A DNA stretch of 18,808 nt. Source: Auxenochlorella pyrenoidosa. Lineage: Eukaryota; Chlorophyta; Trebouxiophyceae; Chlorellales; Chlorellaceae. Both the position numbers and the translations under genes were made by a program. The stretch lies in contig KQ482018.1 of assembly GCA_001430745.1 (NCBI GenBank), positions 784,213-803,020 of the forward strand. Reading direction: 5' to 3'. The notes under the pieces were generated by a model. That model saw nothing but the letters and a program-made list of their open reading frames with translations, did not search any database and was not told where the DNA came from. Of the stretch, positions 1-10,478 are shown piece by piece. Within the stretch, counting starts at the first letter, position 1. Every line of letters starts with the position of its first letter.

Positions 1-3000
1 CTGGCTGCCGCCCAGGGCCTGGGCCTCACCCCGGCCTTTGCCGAGGTGCTGGTGGGCGACTGCGGCGGGGCAGGCCTAGCGCTGCGGTGCGCGCCCGGCG
101 GGGCCGCCCTCATCGTGTACACCTCAGGTGCAACGGGGAGGCGTGGCCAGGGCTGCTGGGTGCTGCGCCAAGCTCGCACATGTGCCCAGGCGGGCTCCAG
201 AATCTCGTGCCTGCCACAGTTCCGGGTTGCTTGCATCGAGTTGTTGGCATGCAGCCTGGCTCTCTCAGGTGGTGCACCACCCAGCTGCAGGCGCTGCCTC
301 TGACCCTAGCCTCGCCTCACTCGCTGCCGGCTCTTTGCCCCCCCCGCACACAGGCACCACCGGCAAGCCCAAGGGGGTGGCGCTGAGCCACGCTGCGCTG
401 CACTCCCAGTCGATGGCGAAGCTGCTAACGGTCAGCCGGGGTGCCACTCCCAGGGGGTGTTTCCAGACGCTGCGGGTGTGCGCGCGGAATGCCTGTTCTC
501 CAACGCGCCCAGAGGCTGCCTCCCTGCGCGGGCAGGGCCGCCCACGCTCGCAAAAGCACACGTCTTGCTGGCATGCCGACCCGCGGCACGTGCCTCATGT
601 CTCTCTTCCCTCTGGGCCCTGGCCTGCAGTGCGGCTACTGCCCCTCGGATGTCTACCTGCATGCCGCCCCGCTCTTCCACATCGGCGGCCTGTCGTCGGC
701 GCTGGCCATGCTTGCCGCTGGAGCGCGCCACATCTTCCTGCCGCGATTTGATGGCGCGGCCCTGCTGGCTGCCATCCAGGAGCACGGGGTGACCAGCTTC
801 ATCGCGGGTGTGCTGAGGCCTGGGCGGTCCCGCCCCCGCCAAGCACAGCACAGCACAGCAAGCCCTGAAGTGCCGCAGTGCTGTGCACCCCGTGCTGCTT
901 GCACCTGGCCCCGCATCGCTGCGCGGGGCAAGAGGGCCCGCTCAACCAAGAGGCCTGCTTGCAATGCTCAAGGCGATGCGACCCTGCTGCCCTGCTGGGC
1001 CCCTTCCATTCCGCTTGCGTGCAGTGCCTGCCATGGTCGCCGACTTGCTGGCAGCAGCCGCCGCTGCGGGCATCGCCGCCCTGCCCAGCGTGGCTCGCAT
1101 CCTGGTTGGCGGCGGTGGCATGTCGCCTGCGCTGCAGCAGGGGCTGGCCGCACTGTGCCCCGCCGCCACGGTGCACACCGCGTATGGCATGACGGAGGGG
1201 GCCTCATCCCTCACCTTCCACACCCTGTGGGGACCCAGCCTCAGGGTCAGCGACAGCGCAGCAGCTGAACCTGCAGACCAGCCAGCTGCTGCGTCAGCAG
1301 CGTCTGCAGGAGCAGCGACAGCGGCAGCAGAACTGCAGCAGCAGCAGCAGGCAGGGGGGCCCGCTGGCGGGGTTTATGTCGGCAAGCCGCCCCCTGGCAT
1401 TGAACTTGCAATCTACCAGCCGCCCGCAGGGGAGCTGGCCACCCTTTCGGGGGCGGGTGGCCTTGCTGGCGGCGGCGGCGGCAGCGGGCGCATCCTGCTG
1501 GCAGGCGAAGGGGAGGTTGTGACGCGGGGCCCTCACGTCATGCTTGGGTATTGGGACGAGGAGGAGGCGACAGCTGCCGTGCAGCTGCCGGGCGGCTGGC
1601 TGCGCACTGGCGACCTGGGCTGCCTGCGGCAGGGTGAGCGGCGGGGCAGCTCCCTGCTTGCTTGCTGCAGGGTAAAAGGCGCTTGCTGCTGGCATGGCGG
1701 TTCTGCACACCAGCGCTGTGCAGGCCCCTTGCCAGTCCTTTGGCCCAGCAAGCCATGGCCCCTCGCCATGATGGCCACCCATCCATCATGCATACAGAAC
1801 AAAAGCCGATGCTGTCTTCTGCCTGCAGGCCAGCTCTGGCTGCTGGGCCGCGCCAAAGACATGATCAAGAGCGGCGGGGAGAATGTGCACGCCTGGGAGG
1901 TGAGTTGGCGCTGTGAGCAGTTCAACTTTGGTGAAAAGGAAAATGAGTCGATACTGGTGTTGCCACAGCAGATCAAGCATTAGGCAGCATGCGGTGCGGT
2001 GCTGCTCGCACACAGCGCGCCGCGCCTGCATGCAAGCCTTCTGCCCCTGACCAGATAAAGGCACTGTCTCCTTCCCTCCCACCCCTTCATTGCTGCAGGT
2101 GGAACGCACGCTCGCAGAGCACCCGGGCGTTGCGCTGGCAGCCGTGGTGGGCGCCGCCGACTGGCGGCTGGGCGAGGCTGTGGCAGCGGCCGTGGTGCTG
2201 CGGCCCGGCTGGCGCTGGGTGGGCGAGCGCTGCCAGGTGCTGCTGGGCCGGGCAGGCAGCGGCGCGGCGGCGGCAGCAGCAGGGCAGCTGTCTGGGGAGA
2301 CAGCTGCGCGGTCCGCGCTGGCTGCTGCCGCCGCAGCGGTGGGCCCTCCTACACGCCTGGCCCTGGGCGGCAGCAGCGGCAGCACCAGCACGGGGTTACC
2401 CGGTGAGCAGACTGCTGAGCAGGATCGGCGGGCGGCCGGCGGTGCAGTGCAGTATGCCGAGGACTTGCGCAGCACGCTGCTGCAGCGCGCGCAGCGCCGC
2501 CCAGGCTCGGCCGAGGGCCTGCTCAGCCCCGCTGGCTCTGGCGGCCTGGATGGTGCCGTTGTTGCCCCACCGGAGCAGGGATCAGAGCAGGAGCTACTGC
2601 AGGGCGGGCATTTGCAGCAACTCATGACGCTGGCGGCTGGGCTGCAGCTGGCAGCAAGAGCGGCCGTGGCAGGTGGCAAGGGCGGCGCGCGCAGCACTGG
2701 CGGTGCCTGCAGCGCAGGCAGCCAGCCCGGGTCTGGTGGCAAAGGGCGGGCGTTGGATGGGCGGGCGCTGCAGCAGCACTGCCGCGCCGTGGGTCTTGCA
2801 GGCTTCAAGCTGCCCCGCGTGTTCCTCCACTGTGATGCTGCCTCGGCAGCCACGCCGCCCGCTGGCAGCGCGCGCGCTGTGCTGCCAGTCAACTCCACCG
2901 GCAAGGTTGTCAAGCACCTGCTGCGCCAGGCTGTGCAGGAGCACATGGCAGCAGCGGCGGCGGCAGCAGGTGGCAGCAGCGAGGGGCCGCGCTCGCGCCT

Positions 3001-3004
3001 GTGA
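1..3004 (+). CDS. AAE14: o-succinylbenzoate-CoA ligase (AAE14/MenE-like), 3' part of gene
   Basis: Partial at its 5' end. Exons 1-127, 354-430, 630-807, 1025-1633, 1829-1899 and 2099-3004 join in frame to 655 residues; all five introns are GT-AG. The ANL adenylating-enzyme motifs are present in order: ATP-binding loop [11 protein letters not shown] (visible residues 40-50, split by intron 1), YGMTE (181-185), TGD (Asp324), [12 protein letters not shown], and the C-terminal STGKVVK with the likely catalytic Lys623. The stretch [18 protein letters not shown] and the intron-free spacing around it match plant AAE14 as I remember it, rather than acetyl- or 4-coumarate-CoA ligases. The family activates o-succinylbenzoate with ATP and CoA for phylloquinone (vitamin K1) synthesis. 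Odd: an Ala/Gln-rich insertion (about 1250-1365) and a roughly 170-residue Ala/Gly-rich insertion in the C-terminal domain (about 2240-2750). Targeting cannot be judged because the N-terminus lies outside the window. Another acyl-activating enzyme is a less likely alternative. Confidence 0.9.
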
Positions 3005-3190
3005 ACCAGCTTTGGCACACGGCGCCAGGTTCCCCCGCGCCGCCCCTGGGCGCCTCTTTGTTAGTATGCATCAAGCAATGCAATGCCAAATCGCAATGGC
3101 TCTGTTGCGGGTTTTTTCCAGCTCCAATATGCACCCCTCCCGCATGCCCTGTTTACTTGTCGCCTTTCTGGCGCTTTACTGGCCAATAAG

Positions 3191-3195
3191 TTACA
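3191..3195 (-). terminator. TGTAA polyadenylation-type signal of the five-span membrane protein gene
   Basis: The plus strand reads TTACA here, so the minus strand has TGTAA. It is the first such element downstream of the minus-strand stop at 3569, implying a 3' UTR of nearly 400 bases that runs past the signal of the opposing gene. Confidence 0.4.
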
Positions 3196-3257
3196 TCCGG
3201 TAACGTTTCGTTTTCAACAACATTCTTTCGTTCGCACCAGGTTTCATTTCTAACCTG

Positions 3258-3262
3258 TGTAA
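3258..3262 (+). terminator. TGTAA polyadenylation-type signal of the AAE14-like gene
   Basis: TGTAA is the usual green-algal polyadenylation element. This is the only plus-strand copy I find in the few hundred bases after the stop at 3002-3004, giving a 3' UTR of roughly 270 bases. It lies inside the predicted 3' UTR of the convergent minus-strand gene. Confidence 0.5.
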
Positions 3263-3568
3263 TTGAAGCTTGGCAACGAGAACAGCGGGCTGGGGTGGGT
3301 GCAAGACATGCAAAGTATGCAAAGTGAGAACAAGGAAGACCAATTGCAGCAGGGTTGATGTGCTGTTCATAACACACCTAACAGCAGTGCAAAGACAGTG
3401 CTGGCACATCATGCCGATACGTCAGGTTGTGGCGGCGTGATCATAGCTGCCAGGATTGTTCGTGCGTGCGCAACAAAGGCTCGCTGACAGAGCCAGGGCT
3501 GAGGAAGCCAGGGAGCGGCTGGCGCAGAGTGCAACGCCAGCGGGGGGCGAGCAGGGGACAGGACGCGC

Positions 3569-4290
3569 TCAGCGCACCGCAGCATACGGCCCGTGCGGGT
3601 GCTTGACAAAAGTGTCCAGCTCGCCGTTGGCAGGCGCCGCGCCCTCTGCCGGCGGCAGCGACGCCAGGGTGGGCGGCGGGGCCTGCTGGGGCGCCGCGTA
3701 CACGGGGGGAGGCTTGTACTCTGGGGGCGCTTCGTAGGCGTCTGAAGAGGCAAAGGCCTTGCTGTCCCGGGGGGCATCCATCGGGGGCGGCGCCTTCCAG
3801 ATGACAGCGCCGCCGGGCAGCGTCGCCCGGGTCTGCTTCAGGCGCTGCAGGGGGGAGGGGGCGGGAAGGGCGCCCGTGTGAGGACGGCAAGGCGGGCAAG
3901 GACCGCAGGCAAGCAAGCAAGCCAGCGTTTGCACCCGGGGGGCTGCCAGGAGCAGTGGCCGCCCGCCCCCCCCATAACAAGAACTTGCCTTTCGCAGCCC
4001 CACAGCCCAGGCGATGATGCGCCCGCTGGCCATCACAGCCAGCACGAAGCCCAGTGTGCCCACCACGGTCCAGGCCACCCTGCACATGGGGCAGGCAGGG
4101 GCAGGCAGAGGCGATCAGGGGCAGGCCCTCACGGCAGGCCGTCATTTTTTACTAAGGGTCACGAAGCGCCCATACGGGCGCACAGCTGCCACCAGGTAGC
4201 GCAGTTCAAGAGCGCGGGCTAGCGCCAGCAACCCCCCCAAGCCAACCAGTCCCGTCCCCTCCTGCGCTCCCGCTGCCGGCCTTGCCCCGC

Positions 4291-4331
<41 letters not shown>

Positions 4332-7300
4332 GCCACATCATTGAGAGCACTCACCACATGTCGAAGGCCGTGTTGGCCAGGTCGCAGCAGCTGCAACAGA
4401 GCAGAGGCACGGCAGGTTGGGCCTTCTGTTGGCAGGCGGGCGGGCGGGCAGGCAGGCAGGCACGCGAACCAGGCCAGGCGAAAACCGCTCTGCTGCCCGC
4501 ATGGCAAGCAGCTCGGCTGCTCATGCGACTGGGTTGCTGGGCGTACGAGTCAGCAGTGCAGCTACAGGCCAGCTTCTCCCGCTTACATGTACTCCTTCAC
4601 GCCATGGTACAGCTGCACAGGGTGCGTGGCAGGATGGCCAGGGGGCTGAGGCCACGGAATGTTGGCGCACCAGCTGCTGAGTCACTGTCTGTGAAAGCAT
4701 GGGGGGAATGCAAGCAGGTGCAGCAGCAGGCAACACCTCACCTTGTCGGTATTGTTCCTGTTGGCAATGACCGTCAGGTTGCCAACTGCAGGGAGCGGCG
4801 GGGCTTGCTGCCATGCTGTCAGCACAGTGGCAGTGGCACGCCCTGCCTGCCGCCTCCGCCATGCGTAGCCCACGCCCTGTCCCCACAGAGCTGCCCAGCC
4901 TCTGCACAAGGCAGAGGGGGGCAGCTGCAGCAGACGACGCGCGGAGCAGCGTGCGCACGGAGCCGGCTTGCCTGCGTATGAGAGGTCGGCGACGGCGTCG
5001 CCCGCCTGCTGCATCGCGCCCGCCAGCTCGGGGGCGCGCGCCGAGAGCGCCAGCTGGAGCTGCAGCGTAGGGCGGTGCATGCAGGGATGCAGGGGCGCAC
5101 TCATCACCCGCAGGAGAAACCCCAAGGGGCAGCGCTCCTGCCCATAGCAGCAGCATCAGTCGAGGATGCAGGCAGCGGCTCTGGCACGTAGGCATGCCCA
5201 GGGTGGAGGCTTGCGGGCAGCCCAGGATAGTACAGAAAGACGCGCCGACAAAGTGAGCAGGCGGGCTCAGCCGGGGTGTCAGCATCGCTGCATCTCCGCC
5301 AAGGAAAGGCCCCGCTTGCAAGCCCCCAAAGCCTGCAACCGCCTGCACCTGCCAGCCATCCCTGTTGTGGCCCCCGCTGCGCTTTCCCCGCACTGCTGTG
5401 AGGCCGCAGACGAGCCCAGGGCTGCGCATGCGCCCCCCCTCACCCGCGCGCCAGGCGCACCGCTGCCGGGCCGCTAAAGAATCAGGCCGGCGAGGCCGGC
5501 AATGCGCCAGAAACTCACCGCGGGGTTGCTGGCAATCCTGGCAAGGTTGTCCGCGCCCGTGCCGATTTGCTGCAAGTCGGGTGAGAGGGCGGGGTGGGCA
5601 CACAAGTGGTAGTTCGGGCCGACGGGCGGGGGCGTTGACCCCCCCAAGCAGGCGTGGGGTTGGCAGCCAGGCCGAGGCAAGCATGGCCCGAAAGCCTCAG
5701 GCGGGGCATGCTGTGTGCAGCAGCCAACCAACCCGGTGCACGAGAGGCCCCCCCAGCCCCACCTGCACCAGAGAGTCGATGCTGGCCAGCGGCTGCTGCG
5801 CGTCGGGGGGCAGCGCCTGGGCATAGTCCAGCCCGGGGGCGAGTGGCGTGGTCGCGTTCACGCCATCCACCTCTCCAATGTAGTACTGAACCAGGAACAC
5901 GACCTGTGCAGGCACAGCAGGCACAGCAGGCAGGGGGGGCGACGCGTGCGCTTGGCGAGCGCCGCCCGCTGCGGGGACGCGGCGCGGCGGCAGCAAACAC
6001 GGCCCGCCGCCACCCTCACAGCCCGGCAGCGGCCCAGCGAGCCGGTGCGCAGCAGCACGCTCGGTGGAGCAAGGGAGCAGGGGCTGCCCGGGGGCGGCCC
6101 AGGGGCAGGGCAGCCAGGCCCAGGGGCAGGGCAGCCAGGCCCAGAGTCTCACCAGCTGGCCCCACTGTGAGTCTCCGGCCTTCCGGCGGGCATAGGCCAC
6201 CACGTAGCTCTCGGCATAGAGGCAGGCGTCGTCAGACACAACATACACGCCGCGCAGCAGCCCTGGGCAGCAGCGGGGGCGGCAGGGGCGAGGCAGGCGG
6301 TGTCGCCGGCACGCACGCGCAACACGGCAACCTTGCATGCCTGCTGAGCGGGCCAAGCGCAGCCCCTGCCAGGGACAGCTCAGCTCTGGCGTGGCCTGCG
6401 CCATGCCTGTTCACGCGCTGCAAATCGTGCACGGCTGCAGCCAGCGCGGCGACGGCAGCCAAGCACAGCCCTGCTGTGCGCACACTTGGCACGGCTGCAT
6501 GCGCCAGCGCCCACTCACCCACGCCCAGCAGCATGAGGAGGGCCACCATAAACCAGAGCAGGGCGGTGAGAAAAGAGGTGCTCTTAGGCCAGGTCATGAA
6601 CCAAATGGCGACGAGCGTCAGCTGCATCGGGGACACACGGTGAAGGGGGGGCGGGCGCCCGAGGCGCGTGGGCGGGCCGCGCTTTGCTGACAGGGACAGC
6701 AGCAAGCACGGCGGCACGCGCGATGGCAGGCACTGAGACTGCACGCTGGATGCGCAAGGCGGATGCGAGGCGCGGGTGGCTGCCTGCACCGCCGCAGGCG
6801 CCGCCTCACCAGGACAACCAGAATCACGACTCCAAACACGACTGCATGGGGAAACGGGCAGAAAACAGGCTGTGAGCGCAATGCCTCGCAAGCTTTGCCA
6901 GTGGGAAGCGGAACGCGCCCTGCGCAGCAAGCAAGCGCAGCGTGCACAAGGTGCAAGCTGGGGGCGCGGCGCCGGAGCAGAGGGCCGGCGCCGCCGCACC
7001 TGCGATGGGGATGAAGCGCCACTTCTCCTGGAGCGCCATAGTGGGCGGCTTAAAGTCGTTCTCAATGTCGGTGATGGTCTGCACCAAGGAGGGAAGGGGC
7101 CAGCGGGAGCCGCGGGGGTTGCTAGATCGCTGCGCGTCGCTGCGCATTGCAGTATTGGTGCGCTGGGCGGCAGGCGCGCTGGGCGGCGCTGTGGCCACAC
7201 TGCAAGGCCCTGGATGGCTGGCCCCATGTGGCGGCGACCCCGAAAATCCAGCGCCATGCAACAAAGGTGTGCCCCAGGGTCGGGTCACGGGAGCCGCCGG

Positions 7301-9732
7301 GGGCGCAGCTGCCGATGTGGGCCCACCCTGCTGCGCATGTCGCATGATTTGCATGCTGTGCAGGCTGCCAGGTGCATGCAGTGCAAGCTGCAAGCGCGCG
7401 CCGCACCCACCGCGTTGATGGAGGTGGTCAGGAAATCCACGGCCGACTGCAGCCCCTCGGGCGCCTTGCTCAGCGCAGAGGGCACGGTGGCAAGCTGGGT
7501 GGCCAGGTCGGCAGCCTGCTCGGCGCTGACGCCGGGCACCTGCTGCAGCGCGGCCTCCACGGCTGCAGGGCCAGGGACAGGGGCCGGGGGAGGCTGGCCG
7601 CGTTTGCATGCGGGCAGAGCCCCAGGCAGACCGGCACAAATGCAGGGCCACACCAGAAAGGCAACCTGCAGGTTGGAAGCTGCGGCGTGCCAGGCGCCGC
7701 CTGAAACCACAGCTCTCTGTGCAGCCAGCAAACAAGCACCCCTTACAGCCAGGGGGCAGCGGGCAGGGCATCAGCAGCGCGCAAGCCTCGGGATGCAGAG
7801 GTGCTCCGGCCACAGCGGGCAGGGAGCGTGCCCCCGGCCCCCACCCAGGGTGCCTGCCGCCCCTGCAGCGCGTGCCTGGCTGGTTGCTGGACAGCACCTC
7901 GGAGGCTGCGGTGAGGTTCTGCGACTTTTGCTGCAGCACTGTGAGCGCCGAAATCGTGTCCTCCACCTGTCAATGCGCGGGGGTTGGGTGGGCAGGGGAG
8001 GAATGAGGGCCACAGCCAGAGCGCAGGCAACCCCAAGGTCAAGGCGCGCAGCCAAAGCAGCAGGGGGGGATAGGGGCAGGTGCGCACAGTGGTTGCGAAC
8101 CGCCTGCAGCACGGCGCTCGAGGCGTGCCCGCACACTCTTGAGTGCAGGTGGTGTGCACAGCCCACCCCACCACCTACAACCCTCCCACCCCTCCCTCTA
8201 ACCCACTTGCCGTGTTACCCGTCCACTCACACGCCACCCTTTCTCACCCGCGACTGCGCACTATCCACCAAGTCCCAAAAGTCGCTGACAGTTGTGTCGG
8301 TCAGTGTGATCGAGGATGCCATGCCCCAGGCAGACACTGCAGGCAGCGCGGCGAGCACACGGGTACGCCATGGGCGGCTCTAGCCGCGGGCCATGCGGCC
8401 GGTGTGAGGAGGCGCAGGCACGGCAGCGTGCGCATGCGCACGCGTGGCATTGCAGCGGTGCAGAGCCTGGGCGGGGCGCCCCGGCGCCGCTCACCTCCCA
8501 CCACAGCCAGGGCAATACCGACAAAGAGCGCCCAAAAGGCGGTGCCCCAGGTGAGGCGGCCGCCCTTGCGGCCGCCCTTGAGAGGGTCGGTCGGGCCGTA
8601 CTGCAGGCCAGGGGCCCAAAGAGAGGGGGTTGGGGGACAAGCGGTTGAGCCATGATGGTGCCAATGCAAGCAGGGAGTTCACTGAGCGCTGGCGGGCCCA
8701 GGCCGCAGCACGACACCCCAGACCGTCGACACGCCTGCAGGCGACACCCATGATTGGGGCACAGCCTGCGCCTGCAAGCCAGCTGCCTTCGGGCCGCCAG
8801 GCCCCTGCCAGCCACGTTCAGCCGTGGCGCGCCGCCCGTGCGCCAAGCCCTGCCCCGTAGGCGCACCTGCGCCGCCGGCCCGCTGCGCCCCCCGGCAATG
8901 AACTGGTCCCGGGCGCCGGCATCGTCCTTTGGATCAGGCCGGAAGCACTTGCAGCACAGCAGGCAGCGGCAGCAGCCGATGAACATCCACACGAGGAAGA
9001 TGAAGAAGCCGAGCAGCGCCAGGCAGCCCAGCACGATGCCGGGGATGAGGGAAGGGACCACCTTCTGCGGGGGGCCAGGCGCGGGCAGGCGGGGGCAGGA
9101 GCAGGGGCAGGGTCGCAGGTGAGACAGCCTGACCGAGCACAGCAGGTGCAAGCATGGCGCATGGCCGGTGCCCGGGCAGCTGCGAGCACCCTGAGGGAGG
9201 CTGCTGGTGGTGTGCGGGCAGCGCGCGTGTGCAGCCACGTGCACCCCGGGGCAGCGCCCGTATGCTCTCGGTGCTTGGCGCATTCCGCCGGGAAAACCGG
9301 TCGGCCGGCAGGCCTCACATCATACACATAGGTCCCTGCATCCGTCAGATTGAAGTACTGTCCGCGGCCAAGCCACATATCCACAAAGTCCTGCTGATCG
9401 TACTGGCTGCACGGGCGGAGGGGGCAGGGGAGGCACGGTGCAGGGCTTGACGATGCAGGAATGGCAGGGGGTAGCACGGGGTGGCATCGCGCCGCCAAAG
9501 GGCCAGGACAGATCCCTGACGCTGCGGCAACGACCAGCATAGGTGCGGAGCTGGGCAGAGGTGGAAAGACCCAGCACTTGTTGTTAGCGCACTGCCGGAA
9601 GCCGGGCAGCCGGTCCAAGAGTCGGACGTGCCCCAACATTGCAGGACCGGCTCCCATGCCCAACAGCACAGTTTGGTTCCCAGCTCGCCTGCATGATGGC
9701 AGGTAGGGGGGTACACGTTCTGCAAGCGCCAT
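3569..9732 (-). CDS. Five-transmembrane protein with tweety/prominin-like topology
   Basis: Exons, high to low: 9732-9689 (tentative), 9406-9319, 9064-8867, 8600-8495, 8336-8248, 7966-7876, 7562-7411, 7078-7000, 6841-6810, 6621-6519, 6262-6153, 5903-5763, 5569-5519, 5059-4972, 4785-4742, 4612-4587, 4390-4355, 4079-3989, 3844-3569. Phases agree throughout, giving about 614 residues. Predicted spans: 50-74, 129-150, 278-301, 308-330 and 494-519; a cysteine cluster CCRCLLCCKC (75-84) follows the first. Two long loops (about 151-277 and 331-493) are predicted outside. The six Asn-x-Thr sequons (N34, N192, N255, N380, N460, N468) all fall on that side. The cytosolic tail has two PPxY motifs (563-566, 569-572). 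The layout resembles tweety and prominin proteins and the uncharacterised plant At2g12400-type proteins; this is similarity of architecture, not proven homology. Three introns start with GC. The first exon (MALAERVPPYLPSC, GC donor at 9688) fits phase but lacks a signal peptide, so the true start may be further upstream. Confidence 0.78.
4292..4329. repeat. (AC)19 microsatellite in an intron
   Basis: A perfect 38-base AC repeat inside the intron 4080-4354 of the five-span membrane protein gene. On the transcribed strand it is (GT)19 and begins about 25 bases after the donor site at 4354. Confidence 0.97.
4431..4462. repeat. GGCR tetranucleotide repeat in an intron
   Basis: Eight units of GGCA or GGCG within intron 4391-4586. 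On the transcript strand the units read TGCC or CGCC and lie about 40 bases before the acceptor at 4391, so they add to the pyrimidine-rich tract. Confidence 0.9.
6100..6141. repeat. Two perfect 21-base tandem copies in an intron
   Basis: Positions 6100-6120 and 6121-6141 are identical 21-base units (starting CAGGGGCAGG), inside intron 5904-6152 of the five-span gene, ending 11 bases downstream (in transcript sense) of the donor at 6152. Confidence 0.92.
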
Positions 9733-10478
9733 GGCTGCTCAGGGCCAGCTCCTGCCGCGGCCCAGCGACAGCGTTACGAGCGGCGGCGGGGGCACTGCCG
9801 CCAGGACCAGATCCAACCAGACGTGGGCTGCCGCGTAAGGGGCGCAGGCCCTGGTCCTTGGCGCCGAGATAAGAGGCAAGCCGGGGGCGAGCGGCCAGAG
9901 GCCGGTGGCGGGGCGCGGGGCGGGTTTAAGCTTCGGGGCCCGGCAGCTGCTCCTGCTAGTTCTAACCGGATTTTTGCAGTCGAGAGAAACGTTATACGCC
10001 GGCTCGGCCTGCAAGCGAAAGAGAATCGTAACCTGCTGGGCATGAGGGGACGCACTGCCGCCGGAGCTGCCGGGTAGTGTAAGGTTGCTGATAGGGTGGC
10101 GGCCGTGCTGGCTTGGCCTTCTCTTCTCGCCTTCTTGTAACCTTCACGAATGATTCCCCATCTGCAGGTTTGCAAGGCCATCTTGCGTCGCATGAGACAG
10201 AAAGGCACAGCCCCTCAATAGTCACATCAGTTGAGCTGTGCAGGAAGCACTGCGAGGCAGCTTGCAGCAGATCTGACAATGACGAAGAAATCAACACCAA
10301 GCAAGTAGAGAATCAGGGAAGAGACACGTTTAGAGCTGCAGGCCGTTTGGCCATTCAAGTGTGCACTTGCGCCACAAGTGCATTGAAGGCATGCGGCAGC
10401 GGCAGCACATGGGTGGATGGACACCACATGCATCCGGTGGAGGTGGGGGAAGTCCAAGGGTGCACAGGGGGGCGATTC
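9733..10478. other. Region between genes 2 and 3; probable promoter/5' leader and 3' UTR
   Basis: No gene is supported with confidence. The region lies downstream of the glycine-rich gene's stop (10479) and upstream of the tentative start of the five-span gene, both on the minus strand. The part 10100-10340 is lower in GC than the rest. An undetected first exon encoding a signal peptide for the five-span protein could lie here, but I found no open segment with a hydrophobic start and a matching donor. I see no TGTAA on the minus strand for the glycine-rich gene. Confidence 0.5.

Larger units (their letters stand above)
3005..3568. other. Convergent intergenic region (two 3' UTRs)
   Basis: No coding segment is supported here. 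The DNA is clearly less GC-rich than the flanking exons (for example 3180-3420) and carries one TGTAA element per strand, as expected for facing 3' UTRs. Short open frames in it show no conserved motif. Confidence 0.6.

Noticed and set aside
1786..3018. Open frame of 410 codons on the minus strand opposite the AAE14-like gene
   Set aside because: It is antisense to exons with clear ligase motifs, is rich in Ala/Pro/Ser/Arg as expected for a GC-rich shadow frame, and has no motif of its own.
4587..4676. Longer exon in place of the 26-base micro-exon, starting near 4676
   Set aside because: It keeps the frame only if the preceding donor is shifted from the strong AAG|GTGAGG to a weak AG|GTGTTG, so it is less likely.
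6776..8383. Open frame of 535 codons on the plus strand
   Set aside because: It runs opposite a phase-consistent chain of minus-strand exons encoding membrane spans. Its own translation is low-complexity Ala/Arg/Gly with no domain.
9345..9732. Unspliced first exon of the five-span gene, reading straight from 9732 or 9540 into 9406
   Set aside because: A long pyrimidine tract and CAG acceptor end at 9407, and the intervening translation is Pro/Cys-rich without a convincing signal peptide.
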